Shown: in pieces, positions 1 to 6,146 of the stretch | Numbering within the stretch: the stretch's first letter is position 1 | How the letters are laid out: each line of letters starts with the position of its first letter | NCBI GenBank assembly: GCA_023404955.1 | Contig: JAEXZY010000037.1 | Span: 1 to 10,972 of the forward strand | DNA: 10,972 bases | Direction: 5' to 3' | Origin: Actinomycetes bacterium | GTDB taxonomy: Bacteria; Actinomycetota; Actinomycetes; Mycobacteriales; Mycobacteriaceae | Position numbers and translations under genes: made by a program | The notes under the pieces: model-generated | Seen by the model: only the letters and a program-made list of their open reading frames with translations | Database searches by the model: none | Told to the model about the DNA's origin: nothing

Positions 1-71
1 AAGACCCCCTGAGCGGCGCCCAACACCCGGTCTACCTGCGCGATATACGCGCCAACACCCGAGCCGCCCAC
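1..71 (-). CDS. 5' end of a paralogue of the neighbouring helical protein (partial, cut by window edge)
   Basis: Only the first 23 codons are visible. They open with GTG at 71 and run off the left edge. An in-frame TAG at 83-81 limits the start, so GTG at 71 is the only start seen. The peptide begins V/M-GGSGVGAYIAQVDRVLGAAQ. It matches residues 25-45 of the protein encoded just upstream (GMGIGDSYVAQVDRILAAA), with the same GxGxG, Y-(I/V)-AQVDR and L-x-AA pattern. The two genes are therefore tandem paralogues, 62 bp apart on the same strand and probably co-transcribed. No clear Shine-Dalgarno sequence precedes the GTG. The function is not recognisable from this fragment. It could be a short helical protein like its neighbour, or the N-terminal module of a longer protein. 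Confidence 0.5.
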   Translation of the reverse strand, partial: MGGSGVGAYIAQVDRVLGAAQGV

Positions 72-133
72 CCGCTCAAACTAACCGCCCGACAACCCCA
101 CAACCACGCCCCAAGACAACGAAAAACCAACAA

Positions 134-697
134 TCAGGCCTGCCGAAGAGCCGCCATCTCCGCAGCATGGGCGGTGATCTGCTGGGCCGATGCCTCCAGT
201 TGCTGCCGCGTGTGCCGAATGTGTTCCTGCATCGCCGCCAAGCGGCCGTCCATTTGGTGCACCAGCTGAGTGAGGTTGTGTGGCTCCGGGCGCTCCCCCA
301 GTGCGACTTCGGCCTGGGCGCCGGCGGCCCGGGCTATGCCCCGCGCGGTCTCCCCAGCGCGGGTTGCAATCGCCGCGGCATCGCGCACCGCCTCCCGGAA
401 TGCATCGGACAGCGCCGCAGCCCTAGCGTCGTCGCTGCGATAGCGCGCCGCCGCGTCCTCGGCGGCCGCGGCCATCCCGCTAGCGCCTTCGGGAACGTCC
501 CCGCCTGCCACCCCCGCCGGGGCGGACAGCGCGGCGGGAGTCGAGGCCCGATCGGGAAACAACAAGACCGCGGCAGCGAGGATGCGATCCACCTGCGCCA
601 CGTAGCTATCCCCAATGCCCATACCCGCAAGGATATGCGGACCCGCGTTCTGAGCCACCTGCCGACAGCTGAAGGACGGCGTGTTCGGGTGGCTCAA
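134..697 (-). CDS. Small Ala-rich helical protein with C-terminal coiled coil, function unknown
   Basis: The longest reading gives 187 residues from a TTG at 697. It has no membrane segment and no signal peptide. Residues 25-50 hold the motif shared with the partial gene downstream (GMGIGDSYVAQVDRILAAA). Residues 51-75 are Ala/Pro/Gly-rich, residues 76-130 are Ala-rich and probably helical, and residues 140-187 form a likely coiled coil (QMDGRLAAMQEHIRHTRQQL and following). The start is uncertain. No Shine-Dalgarno sequence is seen at the TTG; GTG at codon 14 (658) or ATG at codon 26 (622) would put the conserved motif near the N-terminus, as in the paralogue. The style recalls small helical proteins found near type VII secretion loci of mycobacteria, but no WXG motif is visible, so that is only a guess. 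I do not recognise the family. Confidence 0.6.
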   Translation of the reverse strand: MSHPNTPSFSCRQVAQNAGPHILAGMGIGDSYVAQVDRILAAAVLLFPDRASTPAALSAPAGVAGGDVPEGASGMAAAAEDAAARYRSDDARAAALSDAFREAVRDAAAIATRAGETARGIARAAGAQAEVALGERPEPHNLTQLVHQMDGRLAAMQEHIRHTRQQLEASAQQITAHAAEMAALRQA

Positions 698-813
698 GCA
701 CGCGCGAGCTCGGTGAAAGCTACAGTGGACGGCCGCACGTCTCGACGGCTTTGCCGGCGAGGACTTTCTCTGAAGTTCGTAGACGGTGCTTGCGGGCTCA
801 TCCGAGGGAAGCG

Positions 814-2286
814 CTACTGGACTTTCATCGGCAGTCGGCCTTGAATCGGCGACAACAGCGCCGTGATCTCGTCAGGCCGAAGCTGTGCCCACAACCCGAG
901 GAACGCATTGGCAACCACGAGCTCGGCGGTGAGATCTAGCTTCTCCCCGATCTGGCGGAAGATGATGTGCCGGTCGTGATTGGTGAGTCCGGTCTCCCGA
1001 ACCACCTTCTTTACGCGGTCCTGCTGGTCCATCGGAAGATTTAATGCCGCTGTGAGCTTTGCCGCTTGGTTGTCGAGATCGCCCAGCACAACGTCGTAGA
1101 CATGCACCTCGGGATCATCACCGCCGGGCAGCACGTAGATTCCGTTTTCCTCATCCCCCTTGTCTGTCTTATCGCCGTCGAGGAATACAACGCCGGGTAC
1201 CACGGCCGTTGGATCCTTCAAGCGGCCCTCTTGGATCTTGATCGCTTGCTCAGCGCCCCCGAGCCCATGAATTGCCACAGCGCTGAGGTCGACTCCGTAG
1301 TGGCGCAGAGCCGCCGCGAGGACAAGTTCACCGAACACGTCCTCCACAAACACCACCATCTGAGCTGGTATAGCTCCCGTGATCGAACGGAGAGCCTCAA
1401 TGTTGAGGGTTCCTTGCATGACCTCACCGTCGATCGCCGCCCACACAGCGTCCGACGGCAGCGCTTCCAAAGCCTCCGACGAGTGTGTGGTGAAGATGAC
1501 CTGGCACTTCTTGCGAACTGCAACGCTGATCAAGTAGTCCACCAGTCGCTTTGTAGCGACGGGGTGTAGCCCATTCTCGATCTCCTCGATGAGAATTAGG
1601 CTGTTTTCTTCAGCAGCCTCGATACCCGCGACGATCCGGATGATGCTGGCCTGCCCGGCTCCGAAGTGGAACTCCGTATATGACGTGCCGGTGTCGTCGT
1701 CTCTGGCTGCATAGAGAGTCGCGCGCGTGGTCACATCCAGTTCAGAGTAGCCATCCACCGTCTTGCCGAGGATCGCCTGAGTTGCCTCGATGACCTCGGA
1801 CGGGAGGTTCGTTTCCGAGATCGCCTTGAAACTACTACCTCGAGCGAGACGAAGGTCCGCACGCTCTGTCGCGGGCACCGTCCGGGTAACCCCGAATATG
1901 AGCACGTCACGGGCAAACGGCTTCCGGTTCCACTTCGATGAGGGGAAGTTGACGCTCCGCCGCACCTCCGCGGCCGAATCCACTGCCTTATCGATGACTC
2001 CGTGCTCGATCGACCACTTCACCATGCTTGAGTCGTAGCGGCCGCTCTTCGCGAAGAAACGTTCCGGCTTCACCCCCCTGTACGCCAACGCAGCGGCCCC
2101 TAAGATCGTGGACTTCCCACCGCCGTTCGGACCGATCAGTGCGGTCACCGGAAAGTCGAATCGGACCTCTTTATCGGTGAAGCCTCGAACCCTGCGAAGT
2201 ATCACCCGCCGAAGGTACTTGCCGTACTTGCCCTTGTTGACTTTCTCAGCAAGCGCCGACATGTCACTCGGGCTGATCTCCGTCAT
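814..2286 (-). CDS. OLD-like ABC-type ATPase with C-terminal TOPRIM-like domain (candidate anti-phage nuclease)
   Basis: 490 residues. The N-terminal ATPase shows Walker A GPNGGGKST at 52-60, an ABC signature-like FGAGQ at 208-212, Walker B LILIEEIENGLHP at 230-242 and an H-loop TTHS at 266-269. The lid between the Walker A and signature motifs is about 150 residues. The rest resembles the TOPRIM half of OLD-family proteins: VVFVEDVFGE at 311-320 supplies the acidic residue E315, and VVFLDGDKTD at 366-375 supplies the DxD pair. OLD proteins (P2 Old, GajA of Gabija) couple an ABC-type ATPase to a metal-dependent TOPRIM nuclease and are often defence proteins. No UvrD/GajB-like helicase lies next to it, so it would be a stand-alone type. 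The usual EG of the first TOPRIM motif is ED here. The start ATG lacks a Shine-Dalgarno sequence but sits 6 nt after a TANNNT hexamer. Sampled lines are near 52-63% GC, below the right-hand genes. Confidence 0.85.
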   Translation of the reverse strand: MTEISPSDMSALAEKVNKGKYGKYLRRVILRRVRGFTDKEVRFDFPVTALIGPNGGGKSTILGAAALAYRGVKPERFFAKSGRYDSSMVKWSIEHGVIDKAVDSAAEVRRSVNFPSSKWNRKPFARDVLIFGVTRTVPATERADLRLARGSSFKAISETNLPSEVIEATQAILGKTVDGYSELDVTTRATLYAARDDDTGTSYTEFHFGAGQASIIRIVAGIEAAEENSLILIEEIENGLHPVATKRLVDYLISVAVRKKCQVIFTTHSSEALEALPSDAVWAAIDGEVMQGTLNIEALRSITGAIPAQMVVFVEDVFGELVLAAALRHYGVDLSAVAIHGLGGAEQAIKIQEGRLKDPTAVVPGVVFLDGDKTDKGDEENGIYVLPGGDDPEVHVYDVVLGDLDNQAAKLTAALNLPMDQQDRVKKVVRETGLTNHDRHIIFRQIGEKLDLTAELVVANAFLGLWAQLRPDEITALLSPIQGRLPMKVQ

Positions 2287-2292
2287 TGGCAG

Positions 2293-2298
2293 ATGCTA
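2293..2298 (-). promoter_or_regulatory. Putative -10 hexamer for a leaderless transcript of the OLD-like gene
   Basis: The minus strand reads TAGCAT-CTGCCA-ATG. The TANNNT hexamer ends exactly 6 nt before the ATG at 2286, so transcription would start at the A of the start codon. The ATG has no Shine-Dalgarno sequence, which fits a leaderless mRNA. This is a motif match only, with no -35 element recognised. Confidence 0.4.
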
Positions 2299-2442
2299 GC
2301 CACTGGACGTCGAGTCCCCTGCGGACTTCGCATCGTGCCGCGAGGGAGATAGGGCCTCGGCTCAGCGGAGTAGGCGGTCAACTAACCACGGTGTGCCGGC
2401 CGTGGGTGGACCGCAGCGACGCGCGCTACAGCGACACGGGTC

Positions 2443-2474
2443 CGGCTCTCAATGACGGAGCCGTTATCAACGGC
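2443..2474. repeat. Pair of overlapping short inverted repeats, possible hairpin downstream of the membrane-protein gene
   Basis: Two 6-bp perfect stems share the bases GCCG around 2460-2463, so they could form alternative hairpins. They lie about 110 bp beyond the stop of the minus-strand membrane-protein gene. There is no following T-run. A transcription-ending or RNA-stability role is a weak inference. Confidence 0.25.
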
Positions 2475-2585
2475 CGGAACTGACTCGCGCCGGTGGCGGT
2501 CCGGCCTCCGCGGGCCAGTCTTCTCAACTGAGCGGACCGCTAAACCGGTGCAATCGGGTCCCCACGCGTTCATCGGCCCGCCGCT

Positions 2586-3710
2586 CTAGAACACAGCCTT
2601 CAGATAGACGAGGATGTCGACTCCTGTGTTGCCGGGTAGCACACCGTCCGGCGCCGCGGGGTCTGTACCGAGCAATGCTCCTTGGGGGCCGTAGAGGTCG
2701 GACTCGCCCGTGAACAAGGTGAAGTCGGAGTTGGATACGCAAGTCATCTTCGGGCAGACCTTTGCCTGGCGGCCAGACGGCACGAGGCGGAAGGGCCGGT
2801 CGGAGCTAAATGTCGCTGTGGCCCAGACGGTGCCGGGTATCGCGTTCGATGAGGTAGCTACGCCGACCATGCGCACTGTGTTGGTCGAGCACTGCGGCAG
2901 CACGAGGCGAACGCGTGAATTTTGAGCTGCGGTGCCCGCGATCGCCGGAGAGCCCACGTTGTCGACGACGATACGTACGCGGTACTCCTCGTCTGGCACG
3001 GCTGAAAGATCGGTCATGAATCCGCCCGGGTTGGTGAGTGCCGACGGCCGCGCCGCGACCATCCGGGACCGCATGTCTTCATCCGGTTCGCCGGGCGCAC
3101 CCTGGTAGACGGCGTTGTTGAATGTGGGCTGCGAACCGAACGGGCCAGCCGTAGTTAGAGGCCGGTCAGAAATCAGTGGCCGATCTGGTCCCCAGGGTGC
3201 GGGAAAGGACACCATCGGGTCTTGGCAATTTGAGTCTGGCGGTTGGCCGGGGTCAGGTGGTTGCCCAGACGGCGCGGGCTCGGCGGCTCGCGGTCCGGAG
3301 AGCTCTGAAGGCCGGAGTGCGGCCCCGATCCTGGTCACCATGGGTGATCCCCACAGACAAGCCGTGAGAGCTGCAACGGCGAGAACGACTACGTAGCAAC
3401 CTGCTACGGCTCGAGCGACCTGCGTGAACCGTGCAGCCTTGAGCCGCTTCTCCTCGTACTTGGAAACAACGCCGACCACAATGCCCAACACGGTGACGCC
3501 CAATGCTGGCAGTGGCAAGGTCCACCACTGTCGGTGCACGCCCCAGCTCACGATCCACAGCAGCACGGCGAAGGTGAACACCAGCAGGAAGTACTTCTTG
3601 CCCGCCTCGATCGTGACGTCGCCGTTCGTCTCGGGGTTCGGCAGACTCGAACCCGCCGCGGGGCCTGGGCGATGTTCGTCGACCAACTTGCTGTCCCCTT
3701 GGCTCGCCAC
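2586..3710 (-). CDS. Membrane protein with three N-terminal helices and a large extracytoplasmic domain, function unknown
   Basis: 374 residues from GTG at 3710; an in-frame TAA four codons upstream makes this the first possible start. Residues 1-38 are polar. Three hydrophobic segments follow at about 40-58 (FLLVFTFAVLLWIVSWGV), 64-83 and 100-120. A Pro/Gly-rich linker (135-165, with PPDPGQPPDS) leads to a domain at about 166-374 that I place outside the membrane. This domain has a beta-rich look (EEYRVRIVVDNVGSP, RVRLVLPQC, FSSDRPFRLVPSG) and cysteines at 162, 274, 319 and 324 that could form disulfides. The positive loop between segments 2 and 3 (KYEEKRLKAARF) supports three crossings with the C-terminus outside. 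I do not recognise the family. It lies 118 bp downstream of the 75-residue gene on the same strand. A 9-bp inverted repeat abuts its start codon. Role unknown. Confidence 0.75.
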   Translation of the reverse strand: MASQGDSKLVDEHRPGPAAGSSLPNPETNGDVTIEAGKKYFLLVFTFAVLLWIVSWGVHRQWWTLPLPALGVTVLGIVVGVVSKYEEKRLKAARFTQVARAVAGCYVVVLAVAALTACLWGSPMVTRIGAALRPSELSGPRAAEPAPSGQPPDPGQPPDSNCQDPMVSFPAPWGPDRPLISDRPLTTAGPFGSQPTFNNAVYQGAPGEPDEDMRSRMVAARPSALTNPGGFMTDLSAVPDEEYRVRIVVDNVGSPAIAGTAAQNSRVRLVLPQCSTNTVRMVGVATSSNAIPGTVWATATFSSDRPFRLVPSGRQAKVCPKMTCVSNSDFTLFTGESDLYGPQGALLGTDPAAPDGVLPGNTGVDILVYLKAVF

Positions 3711-3747
3711 GGTTTCGCGTTAGTAGACCACGGGTTCGGCGAAACCG
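3710..3747. repeat. Perfect 9-bp inverted repeat ending in the start codon of the membrane-protein gene
   Basis: CGGTTTCGC at 3710-3718 is the reverse complement of GCGAAACCG at 3739-3747, with 20 nt between. The left arm includes the G of the GTG start. It could be an operator for a repressor or, in the mRNA, a hairpin that hides the translation start. The pairing is seen; the role is inferred. Confidence 0.35.
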
Positions 3748-3828
3748 CGCGAAGGCATGCGCTTGGCAATACGGTTGCCGACCCTGATTTCGCTTGGACG
3801 ACAACGGCGGACTCGTCGACGAGCAGGC

Positions 3829-4056
3829 CTAGCCCAAATCCTCCAAGTACACGTCCTCGATGCTGAACCCCGGCAGCCGATCCCGCAGCAGGTTCGTCAC
3901 CAGTTGTCGTGCAGCGGCCTCCGCAGCGTGGTGCGTTACGAAGCGCGACTCGCGGCTGTACTCGATCACCGTGTACGCCACCACCCACTCCGGCATCCCG
4001 GCCGGCGTGATCCCGGTGCTGAGGTGGATGCGTGTCGCGTGCCGCGTGATGCCCAC
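3829..4056 (-). CDS. Small hypothetical protein, 75 residues
   Basis: GTG start at 4056, TAG stop at 3829. The composition is that of a real folded protein: a beta-type stretch (PEWVVAYTVIEYS) followed by an amphipathic helix (THHAAEAAARQLVTNLLRDR) and a short C-terminal strand (FSIEDVYLEDLG). It has no membrane segment, cysteine or recognisable motif, and I cannot assign a family. No Shine-Dalgarno sequence precedes the GTG, but a TACCTT hexamer ends exactly 6 nt before it, which fits a leaderless transcript and supports this start. It could form a two-gene unit with the membrane-protein gene 118 bp downstream. Confidence 0.6.
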   Translation of the reverse strand: MGITRHATRIHLSTGITPAGMPEWVVAYTVIEYSRESRFVTHHAAEAAARQLVTNLLRDRLPGFSIEDVYLEDLG

Positions 4057-4062
4057 GGCGGG

Positions 4063-4068
4063 AAGGTA
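4063..4068 (-). promoter_or_regulatory. Putative -10 hexamer for a leaderless transcript of the 75-residue gene
   Basis: The minus strand reads TACCTT-CCCGCC-GTG. The hexamer fits TANNNT and the 6-nt spacing places the transcription start on the G of GTG. It has the same layout as the OLD-like gene's promoter. Motif match only. Confidence 0.4.
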
Positions 4069-4262
4069 TCGCCGGGGTACGACAGACAGGGACAGCTACT
4101 TCTCCGCGAGCTTCGTTTCTTCTCGCGAGGGATCTTCGGCCGGAGCTGCTCGCAGTCGATCGTCACCCTCTTATGTAGGTTGCCAAATTCCGTGGCAAGT
4201 CCCAACGCTAAGACCGCCCTGATGGCACATTGTCACGGGATTGGCGGACGCCTCATTGTCAT

Positions 4263-4457
4263 TTAATAGGCGGATCCGACGATCGGCCGGCCGAGAAGAT
4301 CCTGCTCAGAAAGGCCGAGAATTGATCCGGCGTTCTCGGTGGCAGACAGGATCACGCCCTGAGATGACTGAACGACCACCCCATCGCGGTCTGGGTCTAT
4401 TTTCAGACCTGCCAGGGCCGCCGCAGCGAGCGCGTCAGGCGGCTCCCATGGGCCCAT
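4263..4457 (-). CDS. Short ORF with a truncated PAS-like segment, possible gene remnant
   Basis: 64 codons from ATG at 4457 to TAA at 4263. Residues 26-60 look like the first half of a PAS domain (GVVVQSSQGVILSATENAG, then ILGLSEQDLLGRP), which normally continues for another 60-70 residues. Here the frame stops just after LLGRP, so the fold would be incomplete. The most likely reading is the leftover of a larger PAS-containing sensor, or a spurious ORF. The region down to 4057 (about 200 bases) shows no further PAS sequence in this frame and no other gene I can support. It lies between the FetB-like gene and the hypothetical genes, which suggests a rearranged boundary. Confidence 0.35.
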   Translation of the reverse strand: MGPWEPPDALAAAALAGLKIDPDRDGVVVQSSQGVILSATENAGSILGLSEQDLLGRPIVGSAY

Positions 4458-4559
4458 AGTCTGTATAGCGCTTTCCAGCTAACTGACGCCGCTTTTCACA
4501 GAACGTCGAGGTTCGTGCAGTCCAGGTGCTCCCCACAACCAACGGACTTCCCCACCCCG

Positions 4560-5315
4560 TCACCCGACGTGCGTGTCGCGGCTGACCCGGCCGCGTGCGA
4601 CCAGTTCACCCACCACCGCGACCCCGCACGCCTGAGCGAGCAGTAGCGAGATCAAGACCAGGACCTGCACCGCGCCGGCTTGGGCCGCGGAGCCCGTGGC
4701 GAGAAGGACACCGACGAAGGCGCCGGGAAGGGTGACCAGACCCGCTGTGCGCGCCTGGTCGAGATTGGGCAGCAGCGCATCGGCGAGTTGGCGCTCCATC
4801 ACCATGCGACGCGAAAACCGCTCAGAAAGACCGAGACTCAGCGCCGCCTCCACCTCGCCCCGGCGATCATCGAGGGCGTCGAGCGCGCGCCGCGCAGCCA
4901 CCGCCGACGCTGTCATCGTGCCGCCGAGCACGATCTCGAACACCGGGACCAGGGCGACGCCCTTCGGCGGCACCACGCCGGTGGCCAGAAGCAACGGCAC
5001 CACCGCGGACATGCCGGCCGCCAACGCGATACACAACCACCACGACCCGCGCCGCGCCTGACTGCGCCGCGCCGCCGTCACCGAGGCGACGATGAACATC
5101 ACCGCGAGCACCAGCAACGACGACCACACTCGTTGCAGCGCGGCGGCAAGCACCGTTGCGACCGCCGCCAGCTGAGCCGCGGCGCGTGCACCCGCCATGG
5201 GCGCGGCCAGTGCGGAACCCTGCAGAAGCCAACGCGTCACAGCGCCGGCAGCCAAGGCCATGGCGACGCAGACAGCAACCAGCACGGGGGTCAGGAGCGG
5301 CTCGGCAGCAGACAC
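4560..5315 (-). CDS. FetB-like inner-membrane permease (UPF0014 family), putative metal exporter subunit
   Basis: 251 residues, the usual size for the family, from GTG at 5315. About seven hydrophobic segments are visible (near 10-28, 45-61, 66-82, 93-113, 120-137, 192-208 and 213-236). The family signature is the late stretch LLPNLDQARTAGLVTLPGAF at 181-200, followed by VGVLLATGSAAQAGAVQVLV. The polar stretch at 141-185 (RRALDALDDRRGEVEAALSL) is the cytoplasmic region expected to contact an ATPase. In E. coli, FetA (ATPase) and FetB (permease) form an ABC exporter linked to iron and peroxide tolerance. No FetA-type ATPase is seen in this window, so the partner must lie elsewhere or the protein works alone. 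It is divergent from the response regulator, and the repeat site at 5356-5390 lies between them. The substrate is not shown by the sequence. Confidence 0.8.
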   Translation of the reverse strand: MSAAEPLLTPVLVAVCVAMALAAGAVTRWLLQGSALAAPMAGARAAAQLAAVATVLAAALQRVWSSLLVLAVMFIVASVTAARRSQARRGSWWLCIALAAGMSAVVPLLLATGVVPPKGVALVPVFEIVLGGTMTASAVAARRALDALDDRRGEVEAALSLGLSERFSRRMVMERQLADALLPNLDQARTAGLVTLPGAFVGVLLATGSAAQAGAVQVLVLISLLLAQACGVAVVGELVARGRVSRDTHVG

Positions 5316-5355
5316 CCCACCAGTCTTGCCGACGCGACGCCGCCACGGGGTGAGG

Positions 5356-5390
5356 TCCTCAGCGTCCTCTCAGCGCCTCGGTGCGACACT
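5356..5390 (+). promoter_or_regulatory. Site A: tandem CTCAGCG repeats and -10-like hexamer before the response regulator
   Basis: CTCAGCG at 5358-5364 and CTCAGCG at 5369-5375 are 11 bp apart. Nine nt later comes GACACT at 5385-5390, which has A at position 2 and T at position 6 like the other sites but lacks the leading T. The predicted transcription start is near 5397, giving a leader of about 42-60 nt. The same architecture occurs at three other promoters in this window, so autoregulation by the downstream OmpR-type protein is inferred. Confidence 0.65.
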
Positions 5391-5456
5391 GCAGTCGAGC
5401 TCCCAGACCGTGGTGTCGAGCTTGGTGAACCGTTGTGAGTGGGAGAGTATCGAGAG

Positions 5457-6146
5457 GTGAAAGTCCTTCTGGTCGAGGACGAGCCGGGGTTGGCGGCGAC
5501 CTTGACGATGGGTCTGCGCGCCGAGGGCTGGGTCGTTGTGCATGCCGACAACGGGGTCGACGGACTCTGGGAGGCAACGGAGAACGCCTTTGACGTGGTG
5601 GTCCTCGACATCATGCTGCCCGGGAAGAACGGCTACGAAGTGTTACGCACCATGCGGTCGCGCAACGTCTGGACCCCCGTGCTGATGCTGACCGCCAAGG
5701 ACGGTGACTACGACCAGACCGACGCGTTCGACCTGGGGGCCGACGACTATCTGACCAAGCCGGTGTCGTTCATCGTGCTGCGGGCACGTCTGCGCGCGCT
5801 GGTGCGGCGGGGAGCTCCCCAGCGACCGGTGGTACTGACCGCCGGCACGCTGTCCCTCGATCCCGCGCGCCGTGTCGTGACCCGCGGTGAAGAGGCCATC
5901 GAGCTGACCCCGCGCGAGTACGGGCTCTTGCACTACCTGATGCGGCACAAAGACACCGCCGTCACGAAAAATGACATCCTGCAACATGTCTGGGATGCGC
6001 ACTACGCGGGGCCGGACAACGTCGTCGAGGTGTACGTCGGCTACGTCCGACGCAAGATCGACGCACCCTTTGGTACGAACACCATCCACACCGTGCGCGG
6101 AGTCGGCTACCGGCTCGACTCGGGGGAATACCTCAGCGGCAGCTGA
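5457..6146 (+). CDS. OmpR/PhoB-family DNA-binding response regulator
   Basis: 229 residues from GTG at 5457; a GTG at 5439 would add six residues. I prefer 5457 because receiver domains typically begin right at KVLLVEDE, and GGGAGA at 5441-5446 can serve as a ribosome site. The receiver domain (1-115) has the acidic pair E7-D8, phospho-acceptor D51 in VVVLDIMLPG, T79 in MLTAKDG and K101 in LTKP. The effector is an OmpR-type winged helix (about 128-220: ELTPREYGLLHYLMRH, DNVVEVYVGYVRRKID, IHTVRGVGYRL). It would bind direct repeats as a head-to-tail dimer. Site A precedes it, so positive autoregulation is likely. Its kinase gene lies convergently downstream, and the last 40 nt of the two genes overlap. 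Which signal it answers is not evident; no gene symbol is justified. Confidence 0.93.
   Translation: MKVLLVEDEPGLAATLTMGLRAEGWVVVHADNGVDGLWEATENAFDVVVLDIMLPGKNGYEVLRTMRSRNVWTPVLMLTAKDGDYDQTDAFDLGADDYLTKPVSFIVLRARLRALVRRGAPQRPVVLTAGTLSLDPARRVVTRGEEAIELTPREYGLLHYLMRHKDTAVTKNDILQHVWDAHYAGPDNVVEVYVGYVRRKIDAPFGTNTIHTVRGVGYRLDSGEYLSGS

Larger units (their letters stand above)
2287..2585. other. Intergenic stretch between the OLD-like gene and the upstream membrane-protein gene
   Basis: 299 bases without a convincing gene; the short open frames here have no protein-like features. It holds the putative leaderless promoter at its left end. It also holds two overlapping inverted repeats: CGGCTC at 2443-2448 with GAGCCG at 2458-2463 (9-nt loop), and GCCGTT at 2460-2465 with AACGGC at 2469-2474 (3-nt loop). 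Neither is followed by a T-run on the minus strand, so a terminator role for the upstream gene is possible but unproven. No tRNA-like fold was recognised. Confidence 0.4.

Noticed and set aside
167..844. Plus-strand frame of 225 codons opposite the helical protein
   Set aside because: It is Arg/Gly/Pro-rich without structure, whereas the minus-strand frame shares a motif with its paralogue.
1249..2364. Single CTCAGC copies in and near the OLD-like gene
   Set aside because: They lack a second copy at 11 bp and a -10 box at the set distance, so they do not belong to the regulatory pattern.
2287..2585. Possible tRNA or small RNA in the intergenic gap
   Set aside because: No cloverleaf arms, T-loop sequence or CCA end could be found, only short hairpins.
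4228..4261. Direct repeat CATTGTCA at 4228-4235 and 4254-4261
   Set aside because: Two 8-bp copies 26 bp apart, with no promoter or gene start attached; too short to support a call.
4824..4842. Two CTCAG copies inside the FetB-like gene
   Set aside because: The spacing is well over 11 bp, the copies are inside coding sequence, and no -10 hexamer follows at the set distance.
4680..5438. Plus-strand frame of 252 codons opposite the FetB-like gene
   Set aside because: It is a His/Arg/Gln-rich shadow of a recognised permease.
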